Shown here piece after piece: positions 46,663 to 56,095 of a stretch of DNA of 64,000 nt. This DNA is from Endozoicomonas sp. OPT23. GTDB lineage: Bacteria > Pseudomonadota > Gammaproteobacteria > Pseudomonadales > Endozoicomonadaceae. The notes beneath the pieces were generated by a model, which saw nothing but the letters and a program-made list of their open reading frames with translations, was not told where the DNA came from and did not search any database. Position numbers and translations under genes: made by a program. The stretch's first letter is position 1. Every line of letters begins with the position of its first letter. The stretch is from positions 558,001-622,000 of the forward strand of contig NZ_PPFD01000002.1 of the NCBI RefSeq assembly GCF_009653635.1. The letters are read 5' to 3'.

Positions 46663-48312
46663 ATGTCGAGTCAGCCATCTCAGAATACTTTTGATTTCAT
46701 CATTGTGGGAGCGGGTACTGCTGGTTGCCTGCTGGCCAATAGACTCTCTGCCGACAGCCATAATCGGGTTCTTTTGATTGAGGCGGGCCCTAAAGACAAG
46801 TCCCCCTTGATTAATGTGCCCATTGGTTTTGCCTTGTTGTATGACCATAAGAAGCTTAACTGGCGTTTGCAATCTGAACCTGAACCAAACCTCAATAACC
46901 GTCGTATAAAACAGCCGAGAGGTAAGGTGCTGGGCGGTTCTAGTGCCATCAATGGCATGATGTATGTCCGTGGTCAGCAGGAAGACTACGATCATTGGGC
47001 TGAGCTGGGGAATGACGGCTGGTCCTACAAAGAGGTTCTGCCTTATTTTCTGAAAAGTGAAAAGCAGTTAAGAAACTCTGATTCTATTCATACAGACTCA
47101 CTTCATAACAGTGCTTTTCATAGCAATGTCGGCGAATGGCCAGTCTCTGACGTACGCTTTAGACCTGAGTTAGCAGACAAGTTTGTTAAGGCTGCTGTTG
47201 AATCAGGACTGAATCGAAATCCGGATATTAATGGTGAGAAACAATCCGGTATTGATTACACACAGTTATCTCAGGCCAATGGTCAGAGATATTCCAGTGC
47301 CCGAGCATTTCTTCATGATGCTTTAAAGCGTCCCAACCTGAGGGTTATAACCGAAGCTCAGGTTCAACGAATCGATTTTGATAACGACCGCGCTGTTGGT
47401 GTTGAGCTGTTCTGCAAAGGTACAACAAAATCCTTTCAGGCTAAGAAGGAGGTTATTCTTAGCGCAGGTGCACTTCATTCACCTCAACTGCTGATGTTGT
47501 CTGGTGTGGGTGATCAGCAAACGTTGTCAGGTCATAAAATCAAAACAATCAAGCACATGCCTGCTGTGGGTAAAAACCTTCAGGAGCATCTGGGCATCAA
47601 TGTGATTTATGAATGTCAGAAAGGCCAGAGCATGGTTGAGGAGTTTAAACCCCATCGTCTGGTCGGTCATATGGTGAAATATCTGACAAAAAAAGAAAGC
47701 TTGCTCAACTTCAATGGCGCACTGGTTTCCGGTTTTTTTAATACCAATGGTGACGACCATGAAAGGCCAAACTGTCAGGTAGTGTTTTCGCCAGCCGCTG
47801 CTGATGATTCTGACCCGGATAACAAAGCGAAAATTCTGCCGGGCATAACAGCCATGGCCTATCCATTGCGACCTGATGCCAGAGGTTCAATCAGTCTGAG
47901 GTCGGCATCGGCTGACGACAGTCCGGTGATTCGTCATGGCTTTCTGGAAACAGAACGAGACAAGCGAGAACTGATTGATGCTGTGCGTCGTATCAGAACT
48001 ATATTCACCCAACCAGCCTTGCAAGCTTCGGTTCAAAAAGAAATATTTCCCGGAGTAGAGCAACAGACAGATGAACAGATTCTGGAATATATAAGAGAGC
48101 ATGCGTTGGGTTGCTACCATCCAGCAGGCAGTTGTCGTATGGGGAAAGGCGATGATTCAGTAGTAGATGAACGTCTGAGAGTTCATGGATTGAAAGGACT
48201 GAGAGTTGTCGATGCGTCTATTATGCCTACGCTGGTATCAGGCAATACCAATGCTCCCGTGACTATGATTGCTGAAAAAGCGGCAACCATGATTCTGGAA
48301 GATTCAGCCTGA
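46663..48312 (+). CDS. GMC-family FAD oxidoreductase (choline/alcohol dehydrogenase-like)
   Basis: A 549-residue flavoenzyme. It has an FAD dinucleotide motif (FIIVGAGTAGCLLANRLS), the GMC signature 1 (GKVLGGSSAINGMMYVRGQ), signature 2 (GALHSPQLLMLSGVG), and the C-terminal catalytic His stretch CYHPAGSCRMG with VVDASIMP and GNTNAPVTMIAEKAA. It is close in pattern to choline dehydrogenase BetA and polyethylene-glycol/alcohol dehydrogenases; no betaine aldehyde dehydrogenase is adjacent. A convergent TetR gene may control it. Confidence 0.9.
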   Translation: MSSQPSQNTFDFIIVGAGTAGCLLANRLSADSHNRVLLIEAGPKDKSPLINVPIGFALLYDHKKLNWRLQSEPEPNLNNRRIKQPRGKVLGGSSAINGMMYVRGQQEDYDHWAELGNDGWSYKEVLPYFLKSEKQLRNSDSIHTDSLHNSAFHSNVGEWPVSDVRFRPELADKFVKAAVESGLNRNPDINGEKQSGIDYTQLSQANGQRYSSARAFLHDALKRPNLRVITEAQVQRIDFDNDRAVGVELFCKGTTKSFQAKKEVILSAGALHSPQLLMLSGVGDQQTLSGHKIKTIKHMPAVGKNLQEHLGINVIYECQKGQSMVEEFKPHRLVGHMVKYLTKKESLLNFNGALVSGFFNTNGDDHERPNCQVVFSPAAADDSDPDNKAKILPGITAMAYPLRPDARGSISLRSASADDSPVIRHGFLETERDKRELIDAVRRIRTIFTQPALQASVQKEIFPGVEQQTDEQILEYIREHALGCYHPAGSCRMGKGDDSVVDERLRVHGLKGLRVVDASIMPTLVSGNTNAPVTMIAEKAATMILEDSA

Positions 48313-48333
48313 ACTATGCGGTTAAAAAAATCG

Positions 48334-48921
48334 TCAGCTACGAAAACCGCTGAATAGAAACTGCTCAAGATGTGTTTTAAGTTGTTTTGGGTTGTCTAGC
48401 TCCAGCTGGCAACCCGGAAACAGCACCATGGATAGGATGACTCGTTGAATCCAGTCTGCAGCCTGATCACAATCAAGAGTGGAGCTGATCTCACCTGAGT
48501 TCATGGCTTTTTGAACATGGCTGGGCCAGAAATCCATACAGCTCTCGATATGGGTTCCATTCAGTGCCATCATGGCCGCTGTTTCAGGTTCTGTTTCACT
48601 GATATTCAGAAACAGGTCGCTGTTACTTTGTTGTCGACACCAGATAATGGCCTGAGTGATCTTCTCTAAAAGATTGTCGTACTTGGCAACTTCCTGTTCA
48701 GCCGCTTTACAAAACTGTTCACCTGCACGATTAAGAACCGCTGAAATCAGTTCTTCTTTATCACTGAAATAATTATAAAGCGTTGCTCTGGATACCTTGG
48801 CGGCAGATGCCACATCTCCCATGGATGTTTTTCGAATACCAAACCGACGAATGGATTGCTCTGCTGCAGCGAGAATATCAGGCAGTCGTTTATCAGATTT
48901 TACAGAGTCGGTGGCGGTCAC
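48334..48921 (-). CDS. TetR/AcrR-family transcriptional regulator
   Basis: A 195-residue repressor-type protein. The N-terminal helix-turn-helix is clear: IRRFGIRKTSMGDVASAAKV, then SRATLYNYFSDKEELI. The C-terminal ligand domain is unique. It faces the GMC oxidoreductase gene and is a candidate regulator of it; the ligand is unknown. Confidence 0.9.
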   Translation of the reverse strand: MTATDSVKSDKRLPDILAAAEQSIRRFGIRKTSMGDVASAAKVSRATLYNYFSDKEELISAVLNRAGEQFCKAAEQEVAKYDNLLEKITQAIIWCRQQSNSDLFLNISETEPETAAMMALNGTHIESCMDFWPSHVQKAMNSGEISSTLDCDQAADWIQRVILSMVLFPGCQLELDNPKQLKTHLEQFLFSGFRS

Positions 48922-49075
48922 GGAGAGTCAATATCCAGATGTTGTTATTTCGGTTACTGACTCTAAAGGAATCGGGTGTTGTGTCAACGGCTGTAACGAG
49001 TTCATAAGCAGTTTGCCCATTTGCAGCGAGCAAACTGCCATTTAATATTCAATGGTGCAGATACACAATTATTGA

Positions 49076-49582
49076 TCAGTCCAGCAGGTTTAGTTGATGA
49101 TCAAGCATCTTGTTGCCATCAAAGATGAACTTACCGTGAAAACTTTTGCCAGCAAGAAGTTTCGGTAACCAAATATGGTCGTCTTCCCACATTTCTTCGT
49201 ACGGCATGTCTTCCACAGAATACCATAGAGGAATGGCTTCATCGGTTTCTGTCGGTGTTCCTTCAAAGTCATTGGCTGAATAGACATGGACATGAATGGA
49301 GTAACCATCGATAAACTGAAAAAGGCACTCGCCGTGATACTGCATATTAAGTGGCGTTACGCAGAGCTCTTCCTGCACTTCACGAACTGCACATTCAGCG
49401 TGGGTTTCTCCAGCTTCTACCTTGCCGCCCGGACCATTGATTTTACCTTCACCGAGTCCACGTTTTTTCCTGATTAAAAGCACCTGACCATCTTTAATGA
49501 TAAACGTCAGGGTGGCCGGGTCTTTGGCCTGCCATTGTGACCAGTCGATTTCTGACAATGAGGTAATGGACAAAGCGGTCAT
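49076..49582 (-). CDS. Nudix hydrolase, MutT/MTH1-like
   Basis: A 168-residue protein with the Nudix box in GPGGKVEAGETHAECAVREV followed by QEELCV. The stretch VLLIRKKRGLGEGKINGPGG is reminiscent of eukaryotic MTH1, so oxidised purine nucleoside triphosphates are likely substrates. The C-terminal part (YEEMWEDDHIWLPKLLAGK) also fits the MTH1-type active-site wall. Confidence 0.87.
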   Translation of the reverse strand: MTALSITSLSEIDWSQWQAKDPATLTFIIKDGQVLLIRKKRGLGEGKINGPGGKVEAGETHAECAVREVQEELCVTPLNMQYHGECLFQFIDGYSIHVHVYSANDFEGTPTETDEAIPLWYSVEDMPYEEMWEDDHIWLPKLLAGKSFHGKFIFDGNKMLDHQLNLLD

Positions 49583-49663
49583 TGATGAATTCCATAACTG
49601 AGACTGCGAATCAGTATAACGAATGAAGGTGAAATAACTACTGACTGATTTTTTAGGCGTGCC

Positions 49664-51040
49664 TTATTGAACTGGTTTAAGTTTAACCAGTCCGGTTTCA
49701 GGTTCAATCAGAAAGGCTGGGTTACCCGATGCTGAAAGCAGTCTGCTGATTGTGCCTGACTGGCTGATTTTGAAGAACGAGACTGGAGTACTACTGGCCA
49801 GAGCACCTTCCTTTCTGAGAAATTCTGCCCGTTGAACCACCTTTAAATAGAAAGGCAGTAATTTCCTGATCGTTGTCTGCAGATCGGTGAGCGACAAGGC
49901 GTTGCCAAACAACGCAGGAACATAAGTTGGCGAAGGCGTGCCTGTCAGTTGCCTTTGCCGCCACTGATAATGTTCCCAGGCTGACTGCTGTTTTGGGTGA
50001 AGGCTGCGAAAGGCTGTCACAAGCTCCTGTCCTTCAGCAGGAGTGAATAATCTGAGAGTGGCAGCCAGTGCAGCCAGTGCGAGTTTTTCTCCACTGGAAA
50101 CGCCAATCATTCGATCCAGCCCGAGCCACTGACTTCTTATTTTCAGATAGCCAACCATTGGATTGAACTTGGGCTGATCAGCCATTTTCATCAGCTGCTG
50201 CCAGACAGCATCCATAGCGCGGTAAGTATTCTCTGATAAATACACAGATCCTACAGGGCTGATGTGGCCTCGAAACCCTGCAATATTATCCACCCAATAG
50301 GCGTACCAGAGTTTGAGGTCGTCCTGATTCAGTTTTTTCTCTGCAAGTGCCTGTCTCAGAGGTTGGTACATATTCAGAGAACCTTCGTTGTACATCATAT
50401 GTCTGAGATGACTGTCAGGGAAAAATACGATAGTAAACAGGCGTGCTGCTGAAGGGTGTTTCTCAATGATATGTTTCGCCAGAGGGTAGACACTGGCTGC
50501 TCGAGTCGCGGTCAGGCTGAGAAACTGAGTACTGTCTTGTGGCAGAGGCTGTGAAAAAGTCTCTGACGCTTTTTCTTTCGCTTTAGGGCTGAGTGGAACT
50601 GCGCTGATAATAGCGGCGGCTCTCAGCACTTCTATCTCTGATAGTGAAAGAGCTTGGAAAAGTCGGGACAGATTCTGGAAAGCAGCTCGGCTCAAGGGTT
50701 GGCAGTCCAGACTGTTTTGTGGGGCAATAAACAGTCTGTAGGCTTCATCATTGCCCTTTTGTAGGAGCTTCAAATTATAGATTCTTGCTAACGCTCTGGG
50801 GATGTCCCTGTGGATGTCTGATGAAGTTGCAGTGGCTGTTTGTTCTGGCGTTGAATGCGGGTTATCCATGACCCAGCTGAGCTGATCTATCTCGATTGAT
50901 GAGAGCGGCAGGCTGTCGCCATAGGTCAGCTGGATATAGTCCTGAATGATCTGGTGGTTCTTTTTTTCGTGATCATTGGCCTGAATCTGCACAGTGATGA
51001 TAAGCAAAGCCAGCGCAAAGACTTTCAACCAAGTATTCAT
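49664..51040 (-). CDS. Exported protein of unknown function
   Basis: A 458-residue protein with a signal peptide (LKVFALALLIITVQIQA) and an otherwise helical, mixed-charge sequence. I recognise no domain. The most distinctive part is WVDNIAGFRGHISPVGSVYL in the middle. A strand-rich end closes it (VSFFKISQSGTISRLL...FLIEPETGLVKLKPV). It stands alone between a Nudix gene and a lipoprotein gene on the same strand, with about 140 bases before the latter. Confidence 0.65.
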   Translation of the reverse strand: MNTWLKVFALALLIITVQIQANDHEKKNHQIIQDYIQLTYGDSLPLSSIEIDQLSWVMDNPHSTPEQTATATSSDIHRDIPRALARIYNLKLLQKGNDEAYRLFIAPQNSLDCQPLSRAAFQNLSRLFQALSLSEIEVLRAAAIISAVPLSPKAKEKASETFSQPLPQDSTQFLSLTATRAASVYPLAKHIIEKHPSAARLFTIVFFPDSHLRHMMYNEGSLNMYQPLRQALAEKKLNQDDLKLWYAYWVDNIAGFRGHISPVGSVYLSENTYRAMDAVWQQLMKMADQPKFNPMVGYLKIRSQWLGLDRMIGVSSGEKLALAALAATLRLFTPAEGQELVTAFRSLHPKQQSAWEHYQWRQRQLTGTPSPTYVPALFGNALSLTDLQTTIRKLLPFYLKVVQRAEFLRKEGALASSTPVSFFKISQSGTISRLLSASGNPAFLIEPETGLVKLKPVQ

Positions 51041-51178
51041 TGGACGCAGTCTCGTTTGATTGTTTTGATCAAGGATAGCAGGTGAAGGTGCTTGGGATTA
51101 AAGTGCTAGATGTTAAGAGAGGACGAGTGCTACAGCTTAAAGCACTCTATATTTGCAGAGTTAGAAATTCAGACAGGT

Positions 51179-52726
51179 TTAGTTCTGCTGTAGTTCACCG
51201 TTTATGTATTTTGGTGCTGTCGTAGCTTCTGTGAATTCAGTAGCCTGGAACAAGTCGCCAGACAGGTCATCTAGATCTACCAAGTTGTCACTGAGATCCT
51301 GTAAAGTCAGATCACAGCCATCGATTCCAATATCTGCAACGGGGTCAAGTTGCTGGAGTATATTGGTGGCTTTGACTACATAGTTGATAGAATTACTACT
51401 TAACTCAGCTCCATCTCTGAGGCTGAATTCAATTGAAGGTTGTGCCGGTGGAGTAGGATCATTAAATACTCCCATGGTACCTTCACCGAAATAGAAGAGA
51501 TCTCTTGTCAGGCTGGAAGTGCCTTCTTCATCTCGATTATTGGTCTGATCCAGGGTGGTATTCTCAAAGGAAACTTCTCCTCCAAAGGGGACTAGGTTGC
51601 CATCGTTATCGCCGCCAACATATCTCAGAGTTGTTTCAATTGCGCTATCAACCAGAGTCTGCGTTAAATCATATTGTGTATTAACATCGTCTTGGCTTGT
51701 CACTCTGCGTGTGACAGGATTTCCGGAAGTAGGCTCACTTGAGAAAGGTTCTTCTGTCCAGACACCCCAATCTGAAACGAAGCCAATGCGGCTTTCTCCT
51801 TCATCCGTGTAGGTAAAGCCAATACCTGGGTTGACCTCAACTTGCTCACCAGCAACGAAATTTGTCCCGGATGAAGTGCTGCCACTTTCTTTGTAAAACA
51901 GGGCATAACCGTAGACCTGCTCTGTGCTGCTACTCTTGTCGACACATACATCAGTAACTTCTGAAGAGTCTCTTGAGCGAATATATTGACCATCAAAAGT
52001 CATTCTTATGTTTTTAGGTGTGCCGAAGTTTAGGCTGGTATATGAAGAACCTGCTGTTCTTTCGTTATTGACTGTAGCGTATGCCTGCATATTTGGGACA
52101 GAGATAACAACTTCTGCTTGATCTGAAGTTGTTCGGTCAACTGATACATGTGCTCTTTCTGCTTGTCCGCCACCTGAGGGTATGGTTTGCATATACATAT
52201 TGAACACACCAAAAGGTGCAGTAGCGTTGGCTCCTTCATTAATAACAATCCGGACTCTTTGATCGACATCTTGTCTATCATCATTCCAGAATAAATTAAC
52301 AATAAAATCAGAGCCAGATGTCTCAACGTTGGTAGTAACACGCTGGTAGGCGGTATCACCACCAAAGCACTGTCCCTCCTCCACCATTGCTACATATTTA
52401 CCTGCATCGATATTATCCTGAGGGACAACCTGGCTGATAAAACATAGGATGTTGTTTATGAAATCTACGGGCTCATCTCCAGCAACATCTACTTGAATGC
52501 TTTCGGGAGAGAAGTTGCTGTACTCAGTTCCACTCTCAGCAAAAGCACTGACCTGAGCCTGACCACCCTGACCGGAAGCCTGAGGAGTATTAGTGTCGGG
52601 ATTAACAATGCTCATCGAGTTTATAATGCTCAGGGAATTAGCTGAACTACCACCAGAAGAACTGTCATTACAACCAGAGGCAGCAAGGGCTACAGCCACA
52701 GCCAGGGTGCTTTTCCATAAGTGCAT
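51179..52726 (-). CDS. Large acidic lipoprotein of unknown function
   Basis: A 515-residue protein with a lipobox (VAVALAASGC) and a Ser/Gly/Asn-rich linker (NDSSSGGSSANSLS). An acidic, beta-rich body follows, poor in Lys and rich in Thr, Ser and Asp. No domain is recognised. The residue after Cys is Asn, so outer-membrane sorting by the Lol system is expected. Surface exposure is possible but unproven. Confidence 0.7.
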   Translation of the reverse strand: MHLWKSTLAVAVALAASGCNDSSSGGSSANSLSIINSMSIVNPDTNTPQASGQGGQAQVSAFAESGTEYSNFSPESIQVDVAGDEPVDFINNILCFISQVVPQDNIDAGKYVAMVEEGQCFGGDTAYQRVTTNVETSGSDFIVNLFWNDDRQDVDQRVRIVINEGANATAPFGVFNMYMQTIPSGGGQAERAHVSVDRTTSDQAEVVISVPNMQAYATVNNERTAGSSYTSLNFGTPKNIRMTFDGQYIRSRDSSEVTDVCVDKSSSTEQVYGYALFYKESGSTSSGTNFVAGEQVEVNPGIGFTYTDEGESRIGFVSDWGVWTEEPFSSEPTSGNPVTRRVTSQDDVNTQYDLTQTLVDSAIETTLRYVGGDNDGNLVPFGGEVSFENTTLDQTNNRDEEGTSSLTRDLFYFGEGTMGVFNDPTPPAQPSIEFSLRDGAELSSNSINYVVKATNILQQLDPVADIGIDGCDLTLQDLSDNLVDLDDLSGDLFQATEFTEATTAPKYINGELQQN

Positions 52727-52953
52727 AGGGTTTTCCTCAGATCATTGGGTGCCGGCAGGCGATTGAAATCAGTGATCGCTCATACTTCCCGAGAGACTGT
52801 TTGAAAAGTATCTACCTTGCTGAAGGCACTACTTTCCAAGCAGTCTCATAAGCGCTGTCTGGTTTTTATCTGCAGGAAAAAGGGAAACTTATGGTTGTTT
52901 ATCAGAAGAAAAATGAAAAAAGGCGGGAATAAAGAGATTGATAGAAAGAAAAG

Positions 52954-52978
52954 CGAGCAACCTGCTGGAGGTTGCTCG
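52954..52978 (-). terminator. Terminator after the glutamate-synthase-like gene
   Basis: CGAGCAACCT, loop of 5, AGGTTGCTCG is a perfect 10-bp stem. On the minus strand it is followed by CTTTTCTTTC. Confidence 0.85.
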
Positions 52979-52990
52979 ATAGTTACAGTT

Positions 52991-54520
52991 TTATGACTTA
53001 GTCTCAGGATAAGGAAACAGCTTGTCCAGCGGTGTAGACTGGCCATTTCCCATCACTTGTCTGGCGTGATAACGGCGCAGCTTTCTGGGTTCGTCGACAC
53101 CACAGGAATGAGCAATCAGCTCAATATCATGAACCAGATTATCGTGGTAAAACTTCACTCGCTCAGCCTTGTCTTCAGGCACCAGTCCACGTTGAAGCTT
53201 TTCTATGTGAGTCGTAATACCAGTGGGGCAAGTATTCTTGTTGCACTGCAATGCTTGAATGCAGCCAAGAGCCAGCATAAAGCCACGGGCTGAAACCATA
53301 AAGTCAGCGCCCATGCATAAAGCCCAGGCTGCATCCGACGGGTTGATCAGCTTACCTGAGCTGATAATCCGTACTCTTTCTCTGAGTCCATGTTCCAGTA
53401 GAAGGTTGTGAACAAATGGCAGGCTCTCTTTCAGAGGCAGGCCCACATCATCCATCAATGCCATAGGTGCAGCACCGGTACCGCCATCGCAGCTGTCGAT
53501 GGTCATAAAGTCCGGTGCAGACTGACTGCCTCGTTTTTTGATTTCTGCACACAGGTCATGAAGCCAGTTCTCGGCACCCAATACAAACTTGATGCCTACA
53601 GGTTTACCGGTAACGCCTCTGACCCGTTCAATCATATCCAGCAGGTCACCGGTGGAGTTGATTTCAGGGTGACGGTTTGGACTGATGGAGTCTTGTCCGA
53701 CTGGAATGAGACGAATCTTCGAGATCTCTTCAGTCACCTTATTGCCTGGCAGAATACCACCCTTACCTGGCTTGGCGCCCTGAGAAAGCTTGATTTCAAA
53801 CATTCTTACCTGTTCATGGGCGGCTACTTCCCTGAGTCGATCATCATCCATCTGACCGGCTTCATTACGAACGCCGTATTTAGCCGTACCAATCTGGAAG
53901 ACAATGTCGCAACCGCCTTCAAGGTGATAAGGAGACAATCCACCTTCACCGGTGTTGTACCAGCAGCCGGCTTTTCTGGCACCGTTGGACAGCGCTCTCA
54001 CGGCCGGAATAGACAATGCACCAAAGCTCATACCGGAGATATTGAAGACAGAGTTGGGGCGATAAGGCTTTTCACAGTGAGGCCCGATCAACACGCTGGC
54101 TGTTTCCCGGGCATCTTCAGTCAGAGTTGGATAAGGGCAGTTCAAAAAGAGAATGGACCCGCTCTCTTTGATGGGTTTACTGGAACCAAAGGCAACGGTG
54201 CTATCAACGTTCTTTGCGGCTCGATAAACCCAGGAACGTTGTGCCCGGTTAAAGGGCATCTCTTCCCGGTCACCGGCAAAGAAATACTGTCGGAAGAATT
54301 CACCAACATGCTCAAAGAAGTATCGAAAGCGTCCAATCACAGGGTAGTTTCTGCGAATGGTATGGCTGGTTTGGTGCTTATCAGCCCAGTACATCACCAG
54401 AACGGCAACGACACCGATACCGAGAAAGAAAACAAACAACGACGCCATTATTTGTAGAACAGCGGTCAGAAAAGCTACGAAATCGTGGTTCAGCAGCTCC
54501 ATTCCCATGCTCAGGTCCAT
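52991..54520 (-). CDS. Membrane-anchored FMN-binding glutamate-synthase-family protein
   Basis: A 509-residue protein. An N-terminal membrane helix (AVLQIMASLFVFFLGIGVVAVLVMYW) precedes a GltB-type FMN/Fe-S TIM barrel: SGMSFGALSIPAVRALSNGA, GEGGLSPYHLEGG, KLSQGAKPGKGGILPG and DSCDGGTGAAPMALMDDVG. The Cys cluster in CIQALQCNKNTCPTGITTH fits a 3Fe-4S site. It lacks the amidotransferase domain, so it is a stand-alone family member whose reaction is not established. The start at 54520 is preceded by AAGGAGT; an upstream ATG (54586) is unlikely. Confidence 0.88.
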   Translation of the reverse strand: MDLSMGMELLNHDFVAFLTAVLQIMASLFVFFLGIGVVAVLVMYWADKHQTSHTIRRNYPVIGRFRYFFEHVGEFFRQYFFAGDREEMPFNRAQRSWVYRAAKNVDSTVAFGSSKPIKESGSILFLNCPYPTLTEDARETASVLIGPHCEKPYRPNSVFNISGMSFGALSIPAVRALSNGARKAGCWYNTGEGGLSPYHLEGGCDIVFQIGTAKYGVRNEAGQMDDDRLREVAAHEQVRMFEIKLSQGAKPGKGGILPGNKVTEEISKIRLIPVGQDSISPNRHPEINSTGDLLDMIERVRGVTGKPVGIKFVLGAENWLHDLCAEIKKRGSQSAPDFMTIDSCDGGTGAAPMALMDDVGLPLKESLPFVHNLLLEHGLRERVRIISSGKLINPSDAAWALCMGADFMVSARGFMLALGCIQALQCNKNTCPTGITTHIEKLQRGLVPEDKAERVKFYHDNLVHDIELIAHSCGVDEPRKLRRYHARQVMGNGQSTPLDKLFPYPETKS

Positions 54521-54717
54521 GTTGGGACTCCTTAAAAGCAAAGTGTGGATTACAGAAAATGCTGTCGGCAGTGAGGGTGGTTGCAACAGGCAGAATCAGC
54601 TCTTATTGGCTATTAATTACGCTAGCAGAGACAGAGCGGTTTCATTGGTATAGCAAAAAATTGAGTCAGGGCTAACCTTTAACCTCTTTAATAGCTGAGC
54701 ATTAAGCAGGGGATGTT

Positions 54718-56004
54718 ATGCCCAGATGTATTTCGGCACCGGCTCAACAATACAAGCTAGCACTGGCTGTTTCCATGGGAGGAATGCTGGAGCTGTATGA
54801 TTTTATTATCTACGGGCTGATGGCCAGCTATATTGCCGATAATTTTTTTCCCTCATCCAGCTCTGTCACTTCTTTGCTGGGCACTTTTGCAACGTTTACT
54901 GTTGGGTATTTAGCTCGGCCTCTCGGTGGCGTCTTTTTTGGTCACTTCGGTGATCGTTTGGGGCGTAAAAAGACGTTTACTCAAACCATTGTGGTTATGG
55001 CCATCAGTACTGCTTTGATGGGTTGTTTACCAACCCACGACAGCGTTGGCGTGCTGGCTCCGGTGTTGCTGGTGGTGCTAAGAATTATTCAGGGTTTTTC
55101 GCTAGGTGGTGAGTTGCCCGGAGCTATTACCTATCTCAGTGAAAGTGTGCCGGAACGCCGTGGGCTTATGGTAGGCATTCTTTATATGGCTCTGATGGTG
55201 GGCATATCACTGGGAACCTTTGTGCAAGGCATTCTCAATGCAGCACTAGGTTCAGAGCTGATGAGAGACTGGGGTTGGCGTATTCCTTTTCTGATTGGGG
55301 GTGTTCTGGGAGTATTCAGCTACCTGATTCGAAGACACTTCAGTGAGTCTGGTTTATTTATGGCGCTGGATCAGGTTCGTGCCCGTGCGAATATTCCTGT
55401 CGTAGAATTGTTCAGAAATTATCGCCAGCAGGTATTTTGCGCACTACTCTTGATGAGTCTCTGTGGCTCTGCCGTTACGGTTTATGGCGTTTATATGCCC
55501 AGCTATTTATCAACGGTTATAGGTTTTCCCAGGGGAGAAGTGGCGTGGCATACAGCGGTTACCTACTTACTGGTTGCGCCGCTGTCTCTGTTGGCCGGTC
55601 TGGCCACCGACGTGTTTAACAGAAAGCTTCTGGTGTCATTGCTGGTTCTGATTCTGGCTGCGGGTTCTTATCCAGCCTTTATCTATTTCTCTTTGCCCCA
55701 TGCAGACATCAAAGACATGGTTTTGATCAGTGGTGTTTTTGCTGCAATTACATCAGGATTGTTACCACCGTTGATAACCGGACTGTTTCCAACAGAAGTG
55801 CGTTATTCTGGCATTGCTATAACCTACAATCTCGGCTTTGCTGTGTGTGGTGGTATTGCGCCTTTTCTTTCAACCTGGCTGATTTCGTTTTACGGAAATG
55901 CAGGGCCGGGGCTGCTTATCGGTTTGATTGCCTTAATAAGTCTTTTCAGTTTACTGTTCAAGTGGCCTGACTATGCGACGCAGGCCTTGTGCAATAAGGT
56001 CTGA
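54718..56004 (+). CDS. MFS transporter, metabolite:proton symporter (MHS) family
   Basis: A 428-residue transporter with 12 helices. The MHS hallmarks are GGMLELYDFIIYGLMASYI at the start, GYLARPLGGVFFGHFGDRLG with the loop motif, and RIIQGFSLGGELPGAITYL. Family members carry proline/betaine, alpha-ketoglutarate, citrate or shikimate; the substrate is unknown. It is clearly paralogous to the gene at 57242, with pldA between them. Confidence 0.9.
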   Translation: MPRCISAPAQQYKLALAVSMGGMLELYDFIIYGLMASYIADNFFPSSSSVTSLLGTFATFTVGYLARPLGGVFFGHFGDRLGRKKTFTQTIVVMAISTALMGCLPTHDSVGVLAPVLLVVLRIIQGFSLGGELPGAITYLSESVPERRGLMVGILYMALMVGISLGTFVQGILNAALGSELMRDWGWRIPFLIGGVLGVFSYLIRRHFSESGLFMALDQVRARANIPVVELFRNYRQQVFCALLLMSLCGSAVTVYGVYMPSYLSTVIGFPRGEVAWHTAVTYLLVAPLSLLAGLATDVFNRKLLVSLLVLILAAGSYPAFIYFSLPHADIKDMVLISGVFAAITSGLLPPLITGLFPTEVRYSGIAITYNLGFAVCGGIAPFLSTWLISFYGNAGPGLLIGLIALISLFSLLFKWPDYATQALCNKV

Positions 56005-56095
56005 GGCTAAAAAATAGTTTCAGGAGAGTTGCGTTTGAGCAGTGACTGGATTAACTTTCCTGATACTCTGATCACTTTTTTCACTGAAGCCTTCC

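Noticed and set aside
52846-53046. 66-codon frame between the lipoprotein and glutamate-synthase-like genes
   Set aside because: It overlaps the terminator and the end of the real gene, and has no ribosome-binding site or recognisable feature.
53408-54457. 349-codon open frame opposite the glutamate-synthase-like gene
   Set aside because: Shadow of a well-supported gene; the translated sequence has no domain and improbable composition.
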